Assembly (NCBI RefSeq): GCF_905200055.1
Contig: NZ_CAJKIS010000007.1
Coordinates: forward strand, 1 to 64,000
DNA length: 64,000 nucleotides
Origin: an uncultured Fusobacterium sp.
GTDB lineage: Bacteria > Fusobacteriota > Fusobacteriia > Fusobacteriales > Fusobacteriaceae
Direction: 5' to 3'
Position 1 is the stretch's first letter. Each line of letters opens with the position of its first letter. The position numbers were made by a program, and so were the translations under genes. Under the pieces are notes generated by a model, which was not told where the DNA came from, made no database searches, and was given only the letters and a program-made list of their open reading frames with translations. Positions 27,165 through 36,397 of the stretch are shown one piece after another.

Positions 27165-28502
27165 ATGAAATTTGCTTTAATAAGCTTAGGATGTAGTAAA
27201 AATTTAGTTGATAGTGAAAATTTTATTGGAATTCTTGTAAATAAAAGAGGATTTGAAGTAACTAGCGAACTAAATGAAGCTGATATGATAATAGTAAATA
27301 CTTGTGGTTTTATTGGAGATGCTAAAAAAGAGTCTATTGAAACTATTTTAGAAGTAAGTGAACTTAAAGAAACTGGTAATCTAAAGAAAATTATTGTTAC
27401 AGGTTGTCTTGCTCAAAGATATTCTGAAGAGATATTAAAAGAGCTTCCTGAAGTAGATGCTGTTATTGGAACAGGAGAAATTGACAAAATAGAAAAAGTT
27501 GTAGATGAAATTCTTAATGATAAAAAATCTGTTGAAACTTCTAGCATGAGTTTCCTTGCTAATGCTAATACAGATAGAATTTTAACAACTGCTTCTCATA
27601 CAGCTTATTTAAAAATTTCTGAAGGTTGCGATAGAAGATGTACTTACTGTATTATTCCTCAACTTAGAGGAAAATTAAGAAGTAGAACTATTGAGGATAT
27701 ATTAGTTGAAGCTAATAATCTTGTAAAATCTGGAGTAAGAGAGTTAAATCTTTTAGCTCAAGAGACTACAGAATATGGAATTGATCTTTATAAAGAAAAA
27801 TCTCTAGCAAAATTAATGAAAGAACTTGTAAAAATAGAAGATTTAAAATGGTTAAGAACATACTATATGTATCCTGATTCTGTTACAGATGAGTTAATTC
27901 AAGTAATGAAAACTGAAGATAAGATTTGTAAATATTTTGATATTCCTATTCAACATGTTTCTGATTCTATTCTTCAAAATATGGGAAGAGCCAAAACTGG
28001 AGCTCATCTAAAAGATATTCTATATAGAATAAGAAGAGAGATTCCAAATGCAACTTTTAGAACATCTGTTATAGTTGGATTCCCTGGAGAAACTCAAGAG
28101 GATTTTAAAGAATTAAGAGATTTCCTTGAAGAGTTTCAATTTGATTATGTAGGAGTATTTAAATATTCAAGGGAAGAGGATACAAAAGCTTATGATATGG
28201 ATAATCAAGTTCCTGAAGAAATAAAAGAAGAGAGATGGGTAGAACTTACTAACCTTCAAAGTAAAATAGCTGAAAATAAAAATAGAGGTATGCTTGGACA
28301 AACTGTGGAAGTTATGATCGATGGTGTTTCTACTGAAAGTGAATATCTATTAGAAGGAAGAACAAAGGGACAAGCTCTAGAAATAGATGGTAAAGTTCTT
28401 ACAAACGATGGTACAGCAAAACCAGGAGAGATTGTTAAGGTTAAATTAGAACAAAACTTTGATTATGATTTTATTGGACCAATAGTTGAAAATGAAAAAT
28501 AA
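27165..28502 (+). CDS. rimO: Ribosomal protein S12 methylthiotransferase RimO
   Basis: Radical-SAM enzyme that adds a methylthio group to an Asp of uS12. N-terminal cluster Cys10, Cys47 and Cys81, radical-SAM motif Cys155, Cys159 and Cys162 (CDRRCTYC), and a C-terminal TRAM domain from about residue 375. The opening MKFALISLGCSKNLVDSE and the PQLRGKLRSR segment are typical of RimO rather than MiaB. Length 445. It leads the run rimO-pgsA-yggT. Confidence 0.94.
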   Translation: MKFALISLGCSKNLVDSENFIGILVNKRGFEVTSELNEADMIIVNTCGFIGDAKKESIETILEVSELKETGNLKKIIVTGCLAQRYSEEILKELPEVDAVIGTGEIDKIEKVVDEILNDKKSVETSSMSFLANANTDRILTTASHTAYLKISEGCDRRCTYCIIPQLRGKLRSRTIEDILVEANNLVKSGVRELNLLAQETTEYGIDLYKEKSLAKLMKELVKIEDLKWLRTYYMYPDSVTDELIQVMKTEDKICKYFDIPIQHVSDSILQNMGRAKTGAHLKDILYRIRREIPNATFRTSVIVGFPGETQEDFKELRDFLEEFQFDYVGVFKYSREEDTKAYDMDNQVPEEIKEERWVELTNLQSKIAENKNRGMLGQTVEVMIDGVSTESEYLLEGRTKGQALEIDGKVLTNDGTAKPGEIVKVKLEQNFDYDFIGPIVENEK

Positions 28503-28530
28503 TAATTTTTAATATTGTGGAGGAAAGAAT

Positions 28531-29076
28531 ATGAACCTACCTAATAAACTAACTTTTATAAGATTGGTATTAGCTATCCCTTTTATCTATTTTCTTCAAG
28601 AATCAGGTAATGTAAGTGCACATTTATCTCTTACTTATAGACTTATTGCTTTTGCTATCTTTGTTATAGCATCACTTACAGATTTTTTTGATGGGTATCT
28701 TGCTAGAAAATATAATCTTGTTACAGACTTTGGTAAATTAATGGATCCATTAGCGGACAAGATTCTTGTTATTTCAGCTTTAGTCTTATTTGTTGAATTA
28801 AAATATATTCCAGCTTGGATGTCTATTATTGTAATAGCTAGAGAATTTTTAATCAGTGGAATTAGAATGTTAGCTGCTGCTAAAGGAGAAGTTATTCCTG
28901 CTGGTAAATTAGGAAAATATAAGACTACTAGCCAAATGATTGTAATTTTGATTATGATAATTGTTGGAAATCAGCCATATAATTTCTATTTAATGATGAT
29001 ACCTATAATTTTGACTCTTTGGTCTGGTTGGGAATATACATCTAAAGCTAAACATTATTTTATGAATTGTAAATAA
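28531..29076 (+). CDS. pgsA: CDP-diacylglycerol-glycerol-3-phosphate phosphatidyltransferase
   Basis: Inner-membrane enzyme making phosphatidylglycerol phosphate. The CDP-alcohol phosphotransferase motif is complete: DFFDGYLARKYNLVTDFGK then LMDPLADKI (residues about 50-78), with the four metal-binding Asp residues. Membrane segments flank it. Length 181 and the start MNLPNKLTFIRL are typical for PgsA. It starts 28 bp after rimO, with a GGAGGA site. Confidence 0.93.
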   Translation: MNLPNKLTFIRLVLAIPFIYFLQESGNVSAHLSLTYRLIAFAIFVIASLTDFFDGYLARKYNLVTDFGKLMDPLADKILVISALVLFVELKYIPAWMSIIVIAREFLISGIRMLAAAKGEVIPAGKLGKYKTTSQMIVILIMIIVGNQPYNFYLMMIPIILTLWSGWEYTSKAKHYFMNCK

Positions 29077-29106
29077 TTAAATATTTTGCAAGGGAGTGTT
29101 ATAAAT

Positions 29107-29364
29107 ATGGTTCTTTTATTTAAAATTGTTGATTTGCTAATCTCTGTTATCAATACCCTTATAATTATAAGAGTTGTACTTTCTTGGCTATCTCCAAATT
29201 CAAATAATGGATTTACTGATTTAGTTTATGGACTTACAGAACCTATCTTAAAGCCTTTTAGAATATTGCTCCCTATGGGAAATTTAAGAGTTGACTTATC
29301 TCCAATGGTAGCCTACATCTTCTTATCAATAATAAGGAGATTAATTTTTAATTTGTTATTTTAA
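29107..29364 (+). CDS. YggT family membrane protein
   Basis: An 85-residue protein with two membrane segments (about 2-24 and 62-80) and the YggT repeat-like core WLSPNSNNGFTDLVYGLTEPILKPFRILLP. YggT proteins lie near division and wall genes and are poorly understood. I start at the ATG at 29107, with AGGGAG 9 bp before; an in-frame TTG at 29086 lies before the ribosome site. pgsA lies 30 bp upstream. Confidence 0.85.
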   Translation: MVLLFKIVDLLISVINTLIIIRVVLSWLSPNSNNGFTDLVYGLTEPILKPFRILLPMGNLRVDLSPMVAYIFLSIIRRLIFNLLF

Positions 29365-29365
29365 T

Positions 29366-29394
29366 AGGGAAGCTTTTTTGCTTCTCTATTTTTC
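29366..29394 (+). terminator. Terminator after yggT
   Basis: AGGGAAGC (29366-29373) pairs with GCTTCTCT (29380-29387) with one G-U pair, followed by a T-rich tract. Confidence 0.7.
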
Positions 29395-29418
29395 TTAAAA
29401 AAACAGGAGTTGATAATT

Positions 29419-30360
29419 GTGGAAGATATTATAAGTGAATACCATATTCCTGTCCTTTATAGAGAGTGTCTTGATAATTTAGTTATCAATAAAGATGGAA
29501 TATATTTAGACTGTACTCTTGGTGGTGGTGGACACTCAGAGGGTATACTAAAAGAACTTTCAGAAAAAGGAAGATTGGTTTCTATAGATCAAGATCAACA
29601 AGCTATTGATTTTGCTAAAAAGAGACTAGAAAAATATGGTAATAAATGGCAAGTATTTAAAAATAACTTTGAAAATTTAGATACAGTTTTATACATGGCT
29701 GGATATGATAAAATTGATGGTATCTTAATGGATATAGGAGTTTCATCTACTCAATTAGATGATCCTGAAAGAGGTTTCTCATATAGATATGATACTAAAT
29801 TAGATATGAGAATGAATCAAAATAATCCCCTTTCAGCATATGAAGTTGTTAATGAATATCCAGAAGAAAAATTAGTGAAAATCTTCTTTGAATATGGGGA
29901 AGAAAGAAATGCTAAAAAAATAGCTAAATTTATTTGTGAAGCTAGGCAAGAGAAAAAAATTGAAACTACAGGAGAGCTAGTAGCTATTATTAAAAGAGCT
30001 TATCCTGAAAGAGCTGCTAAGCATCCTGCTAAAAAAACTTTCCAAGCTATTAGAATAGAAGTTAATAGAGAACTTGAAGTACTTGAAAAAGCTATTGATA
30101 AAGCTGTAGACTCTTTAAAAGTTGGAGGAAGATTAGGAATTATAACTTTCCATTCATTAGAAGATAGACTGGTAAAAACTAAATTTAAAGATCTAGCTAC
30201 TGCTTGTAAATGCCCTCCTGGACTTCCTATATGTGTTTGTGGAGGAAAGGCTAAAGTTAAATTAATCACAAAAAAACCTATTATTCCTGAAGGAGAGGAA
30301 TTAGAGTTTAATAATAGAGCTCACTCTTCTAAATTAAGAGTTGTAGAAAGGATAGGATAG
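29419..30360 (+). CDS. rsmH: 16S rRNA m4C1402 methyltransferase RsmH
   Basis: SAM-dependent methyltransferase (MraW). Marks are the opening HIPVLYRECLDNL, SAM loop DCTLGGGGHSEGIL, DGILMDIGVSSTQLDDPERGFSY and LGIITFHSLEDRLVK, ending in NNRAHSSKLRVVER. The GTG at 29419 stands 9 bp after an AGGAG site; the TTG at 29410 overlaps that site. Length from here is 313. It is followed after 1 bp by an ftsL-like gene, the usual head of a dcw cluster, but the wall genes do not follow. Confidence 0.95.
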   Translation: MEDIISEYHIPVLYRECLDNLVINKDGIYLDCTLGGGGHSEGILKELSEKGRLVSIDQDQQAIDFAKKRLEKYGNKWQVFKNNFENLDTVLYMAGYDKIDGILMDIGVSSTQLDDPERGFSYRYDTKLDMRMNQNNPLSAYEVVNEYPEEKLVKIFFEYGEERNAKKIAKFICEARQEKKIETTGELVAIIKRAYPERAAKHPAKKTFQAIRIEVNRELEVLEKAIDKAVDSLKVGGRLGIITFHSLEDRLVKTKFKDLATACKCPPGLPICVCGGKAKVKLITKKPIIPEGEELEFNNRAHSSKLRVVERIG

Positions 30361-30361
30361 C

Positions 30362-30622
30362 GTGAAAAAAACTTTTTTCTTTGTATTTTTTATTATAATT
30401 TTAGTTTGGATTGTTCATGGCTCTCTTTTAATAAGAATTTCTAAACTAGAGCAATCTATTAATAAAGATAAAAAAGAGTTAGAAATAGTTGAAAAAGAAT
30501 TAAACAGAAAAATTATTGAGTATGATACAAAAATTGATTTAGATAAAATTGGAAAAGAGATGAGAACTAAAAAAAATATGGAAATTTCCACTAAAATTAA
30601 TTTTTTCCAAATAGAAAATTAA
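30362..30622 (+). CDS. FtsL-like small bitopic protein
   Basis: An 86-residue protein beginning with GTG: one membrane segment (about 4-26) then a coiled-coil region (28-60, rich in Lys/Glu with Leu/Ile heptads). This shape, and the place 1 bp after rsmH, match FtsL of the division complex; FtsL sequences are too variable for a firm call. No ftsI or mur genes follow, which is unusual. Confidence 0.7.
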   Translation: MKKTFFFVFFIIILVWIVHGSLLIRISKLEQSINKDKKELEIVEKELNRKIIEYDTKIDLDKIGKEMRTKKNMEISTKINFFQIEN

Positions 30623-30648
30623 ATGATATCATCAACTTTGGAGGATAG

Positions 30649-32007
30649 ATGGTAAAAAAAGATCAAGTAATTGAACTAGAAATAGATAAAATAGTAAATG
30701 GAGGAGAAGGTTTAGGATATTACAATGATTTTGCAATATTTGTTCCTATGTCTGTTCCAAAAGATAGATTGAAAGTTAAAATCATATCTGTTAAAAAAAC
30801 TTATGCTCGTGGACTTATTGAAGAAATTATCTCTCCAGGAGCTGAAAGAGTAGAAGATCTTTCAAAGGTAACTTTTGAAGATTTTCAAGGTTGTGACTTT
30901 GCTATGTTACAATATGATGCTCAATTAAAATATAAAAAACTTATGGTTGAAGATGTAATTGAAAAAATAGGTAAACTAAAAAATGTTCCTATTTTTGATG
31001 TAATTGGAAGTGAAGATCCTTATCATTATAGAAATAAAATTATAGAACCTTTTAGAAAGTTAAAAGGTGAAATCATAACTGGATTTTTCAAAAGAAAATC
31101 CCATGAAGTTTTTGAAGTAGAAGAAAATATATTAAACTCTAAACTTGGAAATAAAATTATAAAAGAGTTAAAAACTATTTTAAATAGAGAAAAAGTTTCT
31201 GTTTATGATGAAAATGAGCATAAAGGTATACTTAGAAACATCATGGTTAGAACTAACTCTAAAAATGAAGCTATGGTTGTATTAATTATAAATGCTCCTA
31301 AAGTTGAAAAGAGATTTAAAGATATATTAATGGAATTAAAAAACAAAGTTAATGAGATAAAATCTATCTATATATCTTTAAATACTAAAAAAACAAATGT
31401 CGCTTTAGGAGAAAAAAATATTTTTATTTGGGGTGAAAAAAATCTGACTGAAGAGATTGAAGGTATTAATTTTAATATTTCTCCTCTTTCTTTCTTCCAA
31501 ATTAATCTACCTCAAACAAAAAAATTGTATAGAGCAGCTATTAATTTTTTTGAAGATATTGAAAATAAATCTATAATTGATGCTTACTCTGGAACTGGAA
31601 CTCTTGCTATGATTCTATCTAAAAAAGCTAAAAAAGTTTTTGCTATTGAGATAGTGCCATCAGCCACAAGAGATGGAATTAAAACAGCTGAAGAAAACAA
31701 CATTAAAAATATTGAATTTATAAATGGAGCTGTTGAAGAAAAGATGCTTGAGCTTATCAATAGTGGAGAAAAAATAGATTCTATTATCTTTGATCCACCT
31801 AGAAAAGGAATTGATGAGTTAAGCCTTTTAAAGACTTCTGAGGCAGGAATAAAAGAGATAATTTATATCTCTTGTAACCCATCTACATTTGCTAGAGATG
31901 CTGAAATTTTAAATAGACAGGGATATACTTTAGAAGAAGTTCAACCTGTTGATATGTTTCCTGGTACTTCCCATACTGAAGTAGTTGGACGTTTTATAAA
32001 AAAATAA
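30649..32007 (+). CDS. 23S rRNA (uracil-5-)-methyltransferase RumA/RlmD family
   Basis: TRAM domain at 1-60, then a SAM methyltransferase domain: INLPQTKKLY, DAYSGTGTLAMILSKKAKKV, FDPPRKGID and SCNPSTFARDAEIL with the catalytic Cys near 415. The region that in RlmD holds the Fe-S ligands reads FQGCDFAMLQY (about 86-96), so only one of the three closely spaced Cys remains and a cluster is unlikely, as in the RlmCD-type enzymes of Gram-positives. Target uridine (rRNA or tRNA) is not decidable. Length 452. Confidence 0.88.
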   Translation: MVKKDQVIELEIDKIVNGGEGLGYYNDFAIFVPMSVPKDRLKVKIISVKKTYARGLIEEIISPGAERVEDLSKVTFEDFQGCDFAMLQYDAQLKYKKLMVEDVIEKIGKLKNVPIFDVIGSEDPYHYRNKIIEPFRKLKGEIITGFFKRKSHEVFEVEENILNSKLGNKIIKELKTILNREKVSVYDENEHKGILRNIMVRTNSKNEAMVVLIINAPKVEKRFKDILMELKNKVNEIKSIYISLNTKKTNVALGEKNIFIWGEKNLTEEIEGINFNISPLSFFQINLPQTKKLYRAAINFFEDIENKSIIDAYSGTGTLAMILSKKAKKVFAIEIVPSATRDGIKTAEENNIKNIEFINGAVEEKMLELINSGEKIDSIIFDPPRKGIDELSLLKTSEAGIKEIIYISCNPSTFARDAEILNRQGYTLEEVQPVDMFPGTSHTEVVGRFIKK

Positions 32008-32015
32008 TGAATTTT

Positions 32016-32060
32016 AAAGCTGAATAATCTCAATTTTTATTGATTTATTCAGCTTTTTTA
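32016..32060 (+). terminator. Terminator after the uracil methyltransferase gene
   Basis: AAAGCTGAATAA (32016-32027) pairs with TTATTCAGCTTT (32045-32056), then a T tract. Confidence 0.85.
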
Positions 32061-32076
32061 TATTAAATTTCCATAA

Positions 32077-32108
32077 TAAAAAGTGCCAATATTTAAAAAT
32101 ATCAGCAC
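32077..32108 (-). terminator. Terminator after the PL8 lyase gene
   Basis: Hairpin with ends GTGC (32083-32086) and GCAC (32105-32108) and an A/T stem; T run on the minus strand. Confidence 0.7.
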
Positions 32109-32123
32109 CTAAAATTTTAGAGT

Positions 32124-35045
32124 TTATAATTTTCTTAAAGTAAGTTTTACTGGCATAGCATAAATTGTAGTAATTTTTATAATTGTAGTATTATCTAATA
32201 TTTCAATAGAAATGTCTTTATTTTCTTTTTCTAAACTATATTTTCCATTTAAAATAATAGTTGAAGTATGTGGAATAGATGGGTTGCTGTTCCATTTTCT
32301 TGAATATATACTTACCTCTTTTAATTTTCCATTCTTCTCATATTGACTCTCATCTTTTCCCTCATATAATCTCAAATCAGGATCTACAAAGCTTAATTCT
32401 AAAGAATTATCATTAGGTTTAATAAGTATTAAAGATGGTGTATCAATAGATTTCAGATATTTATCTTTGACATCTCCACTTTCAAATAGAGCATATCCTC
32501 TCATTTTAGATATTTCATCTTTCACAATATGAGCATTGTAATCTTGTTGTAAAACCTGATAATTAGAGTTTTTCTTGAAGATTTCTTGCTCTTCTTTATC
32601 TCCTTTTACTAAAATAGCATATTGATATTTTTGATTTTTAGGATTTTTTCCATGATTGATATATGCCATTTCATAATAATTTTCTGTAGGAGTCCCTTTA
32701 TTTTGATCTAAAGAGTGTTGTAATCCATTTTTATATTTTAAATTACCTTCTACAACTTTATAAAGATTATTTTGAATATCTAAAATAAAATTATTATTTT
32801 TTATTTTTTCAACTTTACTAATACTATTTTTATCACTTAAATAATTTTGGAAAAGAGTTGTATGAGTTTCATAATCACTTTTATTCTCTATATTGCTTCC
32901 TAATAGAATTACTCTATTATCAAATAGGAAAACTGACTTTCTAGCTCTATGAGTATCATTGTATTTAGAGTGCTCATGAAGCTTCATAGCAAACATACCA
33001 TTATTATTTAAAGAATTTCCTCCAGAGAATGTCTCATCTGAAAGTAACATCTCCTCAACTCCACTATAAATATCAACTTGAGAAATTGGAGATTTTAACT
33101 TATCTATTGGTAAAGCAATTGCTGTTGTTCCTGGGAAGTGTGCCCAATCCCATCCTTGTTGAACATAACCACTTTCAATTAAAGAATTTTCTAAAATTTG
33201 GAAGTTTCCATAACTCATATATCTTCCAAATAGATTATTTTTAATATATGTTTCATTTCCCACTAAATATCTGCTATATCCTTTAACACCTATTAACCAA
33301 TTATCTCTTCTATGAAGTTGTAGAGATGACATATTCATTGTCCAAGCTCCTTGAGGAGTAGTTTCAGCTTTAAATCCTAAAGAGCTTAATTCTTCAGCAA
33401 ATCTACCTTGAGGTGCAAGTCTTAAATATGCATTAGCTAACTCACTATCATTTCCAACTTTTTTTCCTAAAGCTAAATATCTAAAAACTTCATCTGATAT
33501 TTGGAACCTATCATCTGGGTGTCTTCCGCTAATTGAAATTAGCCAAGTATGAGTATTAGAATAAACTCTAGTCATAAGAACGGCTTTTTTTACAATATTA
33601 AATGAGTAATCATCTAAAGCAAAAGCTGTATTTCCTAAATAATACATAATAGGAGTTAATCCTTCAAAAGCTCCCTTTGCATAGGCAGGATAATTTTGCA
33701 TATGGTGGAACATACTTCCATCTTCCTTAAATCCTCCAAGTAACCCTGGTGCATAATCAATAGATTTAGTAAGATAGTAATTTAATTGATATAGTTGACT
33801 TGCTGTAACTTTGTCATCCTCATTTAACAATATAGCTATAAGCATACCTGGTAACATTGTATTTAACACGTCAGCATTAACACCTTTTATCTCACTATTA
33901 GGAGTATATAAAATTCCCATAGCACTATACCAAGTTACCATTTCTTTAGCTTGTTTTAAATTTTTATCTTTTAATAGTGGCTCTTTCATTAAAAAAATAC
34001 TTTGATATAGTTCTCTAACTTGATACCCTAAGTGGTGAATTGTCCCTTGGCAACTTCCCTTAGTCCATCCTTGTTCATATAAATGATTAAGCCCTTTTTT
34101 AAAAATTTCATATATCTCTTTTTTATATTTTTTATCCTCTGTAGAGTTATACATAAAAGCTAACTCTCTTAACCAACTACCATACTCTTTAATTTGTACA
34201 TCTTTTAAATATGATTTTTCTTCTTCAGAGAAATCTTTGTAGAGAACAATTGTTTGTGGTGAAACAACTGTCATAGTTAAATATTCTTGAAGTTTTTCTC
34301 TATTTTTTTCTATTAATTTTGAATTAACTTTTTCCTTTTTTATAATATCATTTTTAAATCTATTCTCTACACTTCTAATCCCTTTAATCTCTTCAGAAGT
34401 TAATTTTTGTATATCTTTATTTTGTGAAATAGCATTATAATTTTTGTACAAAGCCATCCAATGAGAGTTTACAGCATTATCTGCTTGTAAATTTACAAAA
34501 TCAACTTGCTCATCTCTAGCATTATGTCTTGGATCAATTAAAATACTTGTATAAATTTGATCTATATAGATTTCTCCATTAACATTAGGAGATATAAAAG
34601 TGATCTCATCCATATTTTCTTCGGCTTTTCCACTCATATCTCTATCATATTGAACCCACATTGTTCTCCATCCAGTAAAGTTCATATTAATAGAAAAATA
34701 AGATTTTACCTCACCTTTCTTTTTAAATTGAACTTGCATCTTGTCATCTATAGGCTTTTTATTGTAGATCCACATAACAAAACTTGAACGAGCTTTTTCT
34801 TGTTTCCCTTTTTGAAAAACTTTGTATCCTACATCTCCTTTAATTGTTAAAATAGAATTTTTTTCAAAATCCCATTTTAATGATGAAGTTCCATCTTTAA
34901 ATTTTTCTTTTGTTATTTCAATTTTAGAATTCTTACCAATAATAAAATTACTAGGAATCCCTTTTTCAAATTGATATAAAGTATTACTATAAGAAGAAAT
35001 TGAAACAATGAAAATAAGTAATAAATAAAAATATTTTTTGCACAT
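32124..35045 (-). CDS. Secreted chondroitin/hyaluronate lyase (PL8 family)
   Basis: Predicted to cleave chondroitin sulfate or hyaluronan by beta-elimination outside the cell or in the periplasm. Signal peptide MCKKYFYLLLIFIVSISSYS, then an N-terminal beta domain (about 22-180), a helical toroid and C-terminal beta domains. His448, Tyr455 (in HHMQNYPAYAKGAF) and Arg508 (SISGRHPD) have nearly the spacing of His501, Tyr508 and Arg560 of Proteus chondroitinase ABC I; GRYMSYGNFQI follows. I start at the ATG at 35045 (973 residues): it has an AGAGGAC site and yields a clean signal peptide. The frame is open 24 codons further. Partner genes lie at 49-60 kb. Confidence 0.9.
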   Translation of the reverse strand: MCKKYFYLLLIFIVSISSYSNTLYQFEKGIPSNFIIGKNSKIEITKEKFKDGTSSLKWDFEKNSILTIKGDVGYKVFQKGKQEKARSSFVMWIYNKKPIDDKMQVQFKKKGEVKSYFSINMNFTGWRTMWVQYDRDMSGKAEENMDEITFISPNVNGEIYIDQIYTSILIDPRHNARDEQVDFVNLQADNAVNSHWMALYKNYNAISQNKDIQKLTSEEIKGIRSVENRFKNDIIKKEKVNSKLIEKNREKLQEYLTMTVVSPQTIVLYKDFSEEEKSYLKDVQIKEYGSWLRELAFMYNSTEDKKYKKEIYEIFKKGLNHLYEQGWTKGSCQGTIHHLGYQVRELYQSIFLMKEPLLKDKNLKQAKEMVTWYSAMGILYTPNSEIKGVNADVLNTMLPGMLIAILLNEDDKVTASQLYQLNYYLTKSIDYAPGLLGGFKEDGSMFHHMQNYPAYAKGAFEGLTPIMYYLGNTAFALDDYSFNIVKKAVLMTRVYSNTHTWLISISGRHPDDRFQISDEVFRYLALGKKVGNDSELANAYLRLAPQGRFAEELSSLGFKAETTPQGAWTMNMSSLQLHRRDNWLIGVKGYSRYLVGNETYIKNNLFGRYMSYGNFQILENSLIESGYVQQGWDWAHFPGTTAIALPIDKLKSPISQVDIYSGVEEMLLSDETFSGGNSLNNNGMFAMKLHEHSKYNDTHRARKSVFLFDNRVILLGSNIENKSDYETHTTLFQNYLSDKNSISKVEKIKNNNFILDIQNNLYKVVEGNLKYKNGLQHSLDQNKGTPTENYYEMAYINHGKNPKNQKYQYAILVKGDKEEQEIFKKNSNYQVLQQDYNAHIVKDEISKMRGYALFESGDVKDKYLKSIDTPSLILIKPNDNSLELSFVDPDLRLYEGKDESQYEKNGKLKEVSIYSRKWNSNPSIPHTSTIILNGKYSLEKENKDISIEILDNTTIIKITTIYAMPVKLTLRKL

Positions 35046-35379
35046 AAATTTAAGTCCTCTCTTTATAATAGTATTGCTGATTTTACTATAAAATTTTTTC
35101 TTTAAAAAGTAAATCATATATATTCTAGTAAGAAAATTGAAGATTATTTTTTTAATACTTTCTTATAATTTATAAAATAAAAATATGCTTATACAAAAGA
35201 TTAAATCAACTTAATATCATAGTATGTTCATGTTTTTTATTTTTATAATTTCATTGAAATAGCTTTAAAAAAATAATACTAAAGTTTCTTATTTTTCAAC
35301 AACACATCTTAGTAAAAAGCTAATTTTTTTGTTACCTACAAGAACAAAATTTCACAATTTTTAAAATATCCACATAAAC
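35046..35379. other. Intergenic, about 330 bp, upstream of the lyase
   Basis: Very AT-rich and without an ORF I can support. A short inverted repeat (ATAGTA/TACTAT around 35064-35085) lies just upstream of the lyase ribosome site and may be a regulatory site, but this is weak. No tRNA or riboswitch pattern seen. Confidence 0.5.
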
Positions 35380-35410
35380 AAAAAAGCCCACAAACATTGT
35401 GTTTGTGAGC
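35380..35410 (-). terminator. Terminator after rpsI
   Basis: GCCCACAAAC (35386-35395) pairs with GTTTGTGAGC (35401-35410) with one mismatch; T run on the minus strand. Confidence 0.85.
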
Positions 35411-35428
35411 CCTGTAAAATCCAAACAA

Positions 35429-35833
35429 TTATCTTTTTGAGAATTGAGGACTTCTTCTTGCTTTTTTCTTTCCGTATTTCTTTCTTTCAACCATTCTTGA
35501 GTCTCTAGTTAAGAATCCAGCTTCTCTTAAAGCAGCTTTTAAAGTTTCATCAGATAATAAAAGTGCTCTTGATACTCCGTGTCTGATAGCTCCAGCTTGT
35601 CCAGAGTTTCCTCCTCCAACTACATTAACTCTTACTTCAAATTTATCTAAAGTTTCAGTTAATACTAATGGTTGCTCAACTATTCTAGAAAGAATTTGTC
35701 TTCCTCCAAAATATTCAGACATAGGTTTTCCATTTATTACAATTCCTTTTCCTCCAGGAATTAATCTTACTCTTGCTACAGAAGTTTTTCTTCTACCAGT
35801 TCCTCTATATTGAATCATTTCAGCCACTGTCAT
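35429..35833 (-). CDS. rpsI: Ribosomal protein uS9
   Basis: Small-subunit protein. RGTGRRKTSVARVRLIPG near the start and the basic tail KKARRSPQFSKR are diagnostic; the SKR end reaches the P site. Length 134. Follows rplM by 10 bp in the universal rplM-rpsI order. Confidence 0.97.
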   Translation of the reverse strand: MTVAEMIQYRGTGRRKTSVARVRLIPGGKGIVINGKPMSEYFGGRQILSRIVEQPLVLTETLDKFEVRVNVVGGGNSGQAGAIRHGVSRALLLSDETLKAALREAGFLTRDSRMVERKKYGKKKARRSPQFSKR

Positions 35834-35843
35834 TTACCCCCTA

Positions 35844-36278
35844 TTAAAATTCTACCTTTACTGGTTTTTGTGCTGTATGTGCATGTTCTGCACCTGCGAA
35901 CACTCTTAATCTTGTTAGTTGTTCTCTTCCTAATTTATTTTTTGGAAGCATTCTTTTAACAGCTAGCATTAGTAGTTCTTCTGGTCTTTTTTCTAAGATT
36001 TCTCCTAGTCTTCTTTCTCTTATTCCTCCTGGGAATCCTGAGTGGTTGTAGTATTTTTTGTCAGTTAATTTGTTTCCTGTTACAACAATTTTAGCTGCAT
36101 TAGTAACTACTACATAATCTCCTCCATCAACGTGTGGAGTGAAAGTTAATTTTTCTTTACCCATTAATTTTTTAGCTATTTCAGTTGCTAATCTTCCTAA
36201 TATTTGCCCTTCAGCGTCATAATGATGCCATTCTCTAACAACATCTTCTTTTCTTTGCATAAAAGTATACTTTTTCAC
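35844..36278 (-). CDS. rplM: Ribosomal protein uL13
   Basis: Large-subunit protein of 144 residues: WHHYDAEGQILGRLATEIAKKL, GDYVVVTNAAKIVVTGNKL, HSGFPGGIRE and MLPKNKLGREQLTRLRVFAG are all typical. It is the first gene of the rplM-rpsI operon, with a consensus promoter and a 73-nt structured leader. Confidence 0.97.
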   Translation of the reverse strand: MKKYTFMQRKEDVVREWHHYDAEGQILGRLATEIAKKLMGKEKLTFTPHVDGGDYVVVTNAAKIVVTGNKLTDKKYYNHSGFPGGIRERRLGEILEKRPEELLMLAVKRMLPKNKLGREQLTRLRVFAGAEHAHTAQKPVKVEF

Positions 36279-36299
36279 TTTAATTTTTCCTCCTCAAAT

Positions 36300-36342
36300 G
36301 TTATATCTTCTAATATAACGCAACGGTCCTTTGTGGGAAAGG
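36300..36342 (-). promoter_or_regulatory. Structured leader of rplM
   Basis: Two hairpins in the leader: GTTATAT/ATATAAC (36300-36319, loop of 6) and CCTTT/AAAGG (36328-36342). L13 leaders bind ribosomal protein L13 in some bacteria; whether this is one is unknown. Confidence 0.45.
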
Positions 36343-36358
36343 TTTAATATACCTTATT

Positions 36359-36387
36359 ATTATATTAGTTTCTCTCTATTTTGTCAA
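36359..36387 (-). promoter_or_regulatory. Consensus promoter of rplM-rpsI
   Basis: Minus strand TTGACA, 17 bp, TATAAT: a perfect sigma-70 promoter, expected for a ribosomal operon. Transcription should start near 36352. Confidence 0.9.
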
Positions 36388-36397
36388 GAATTTTTAT

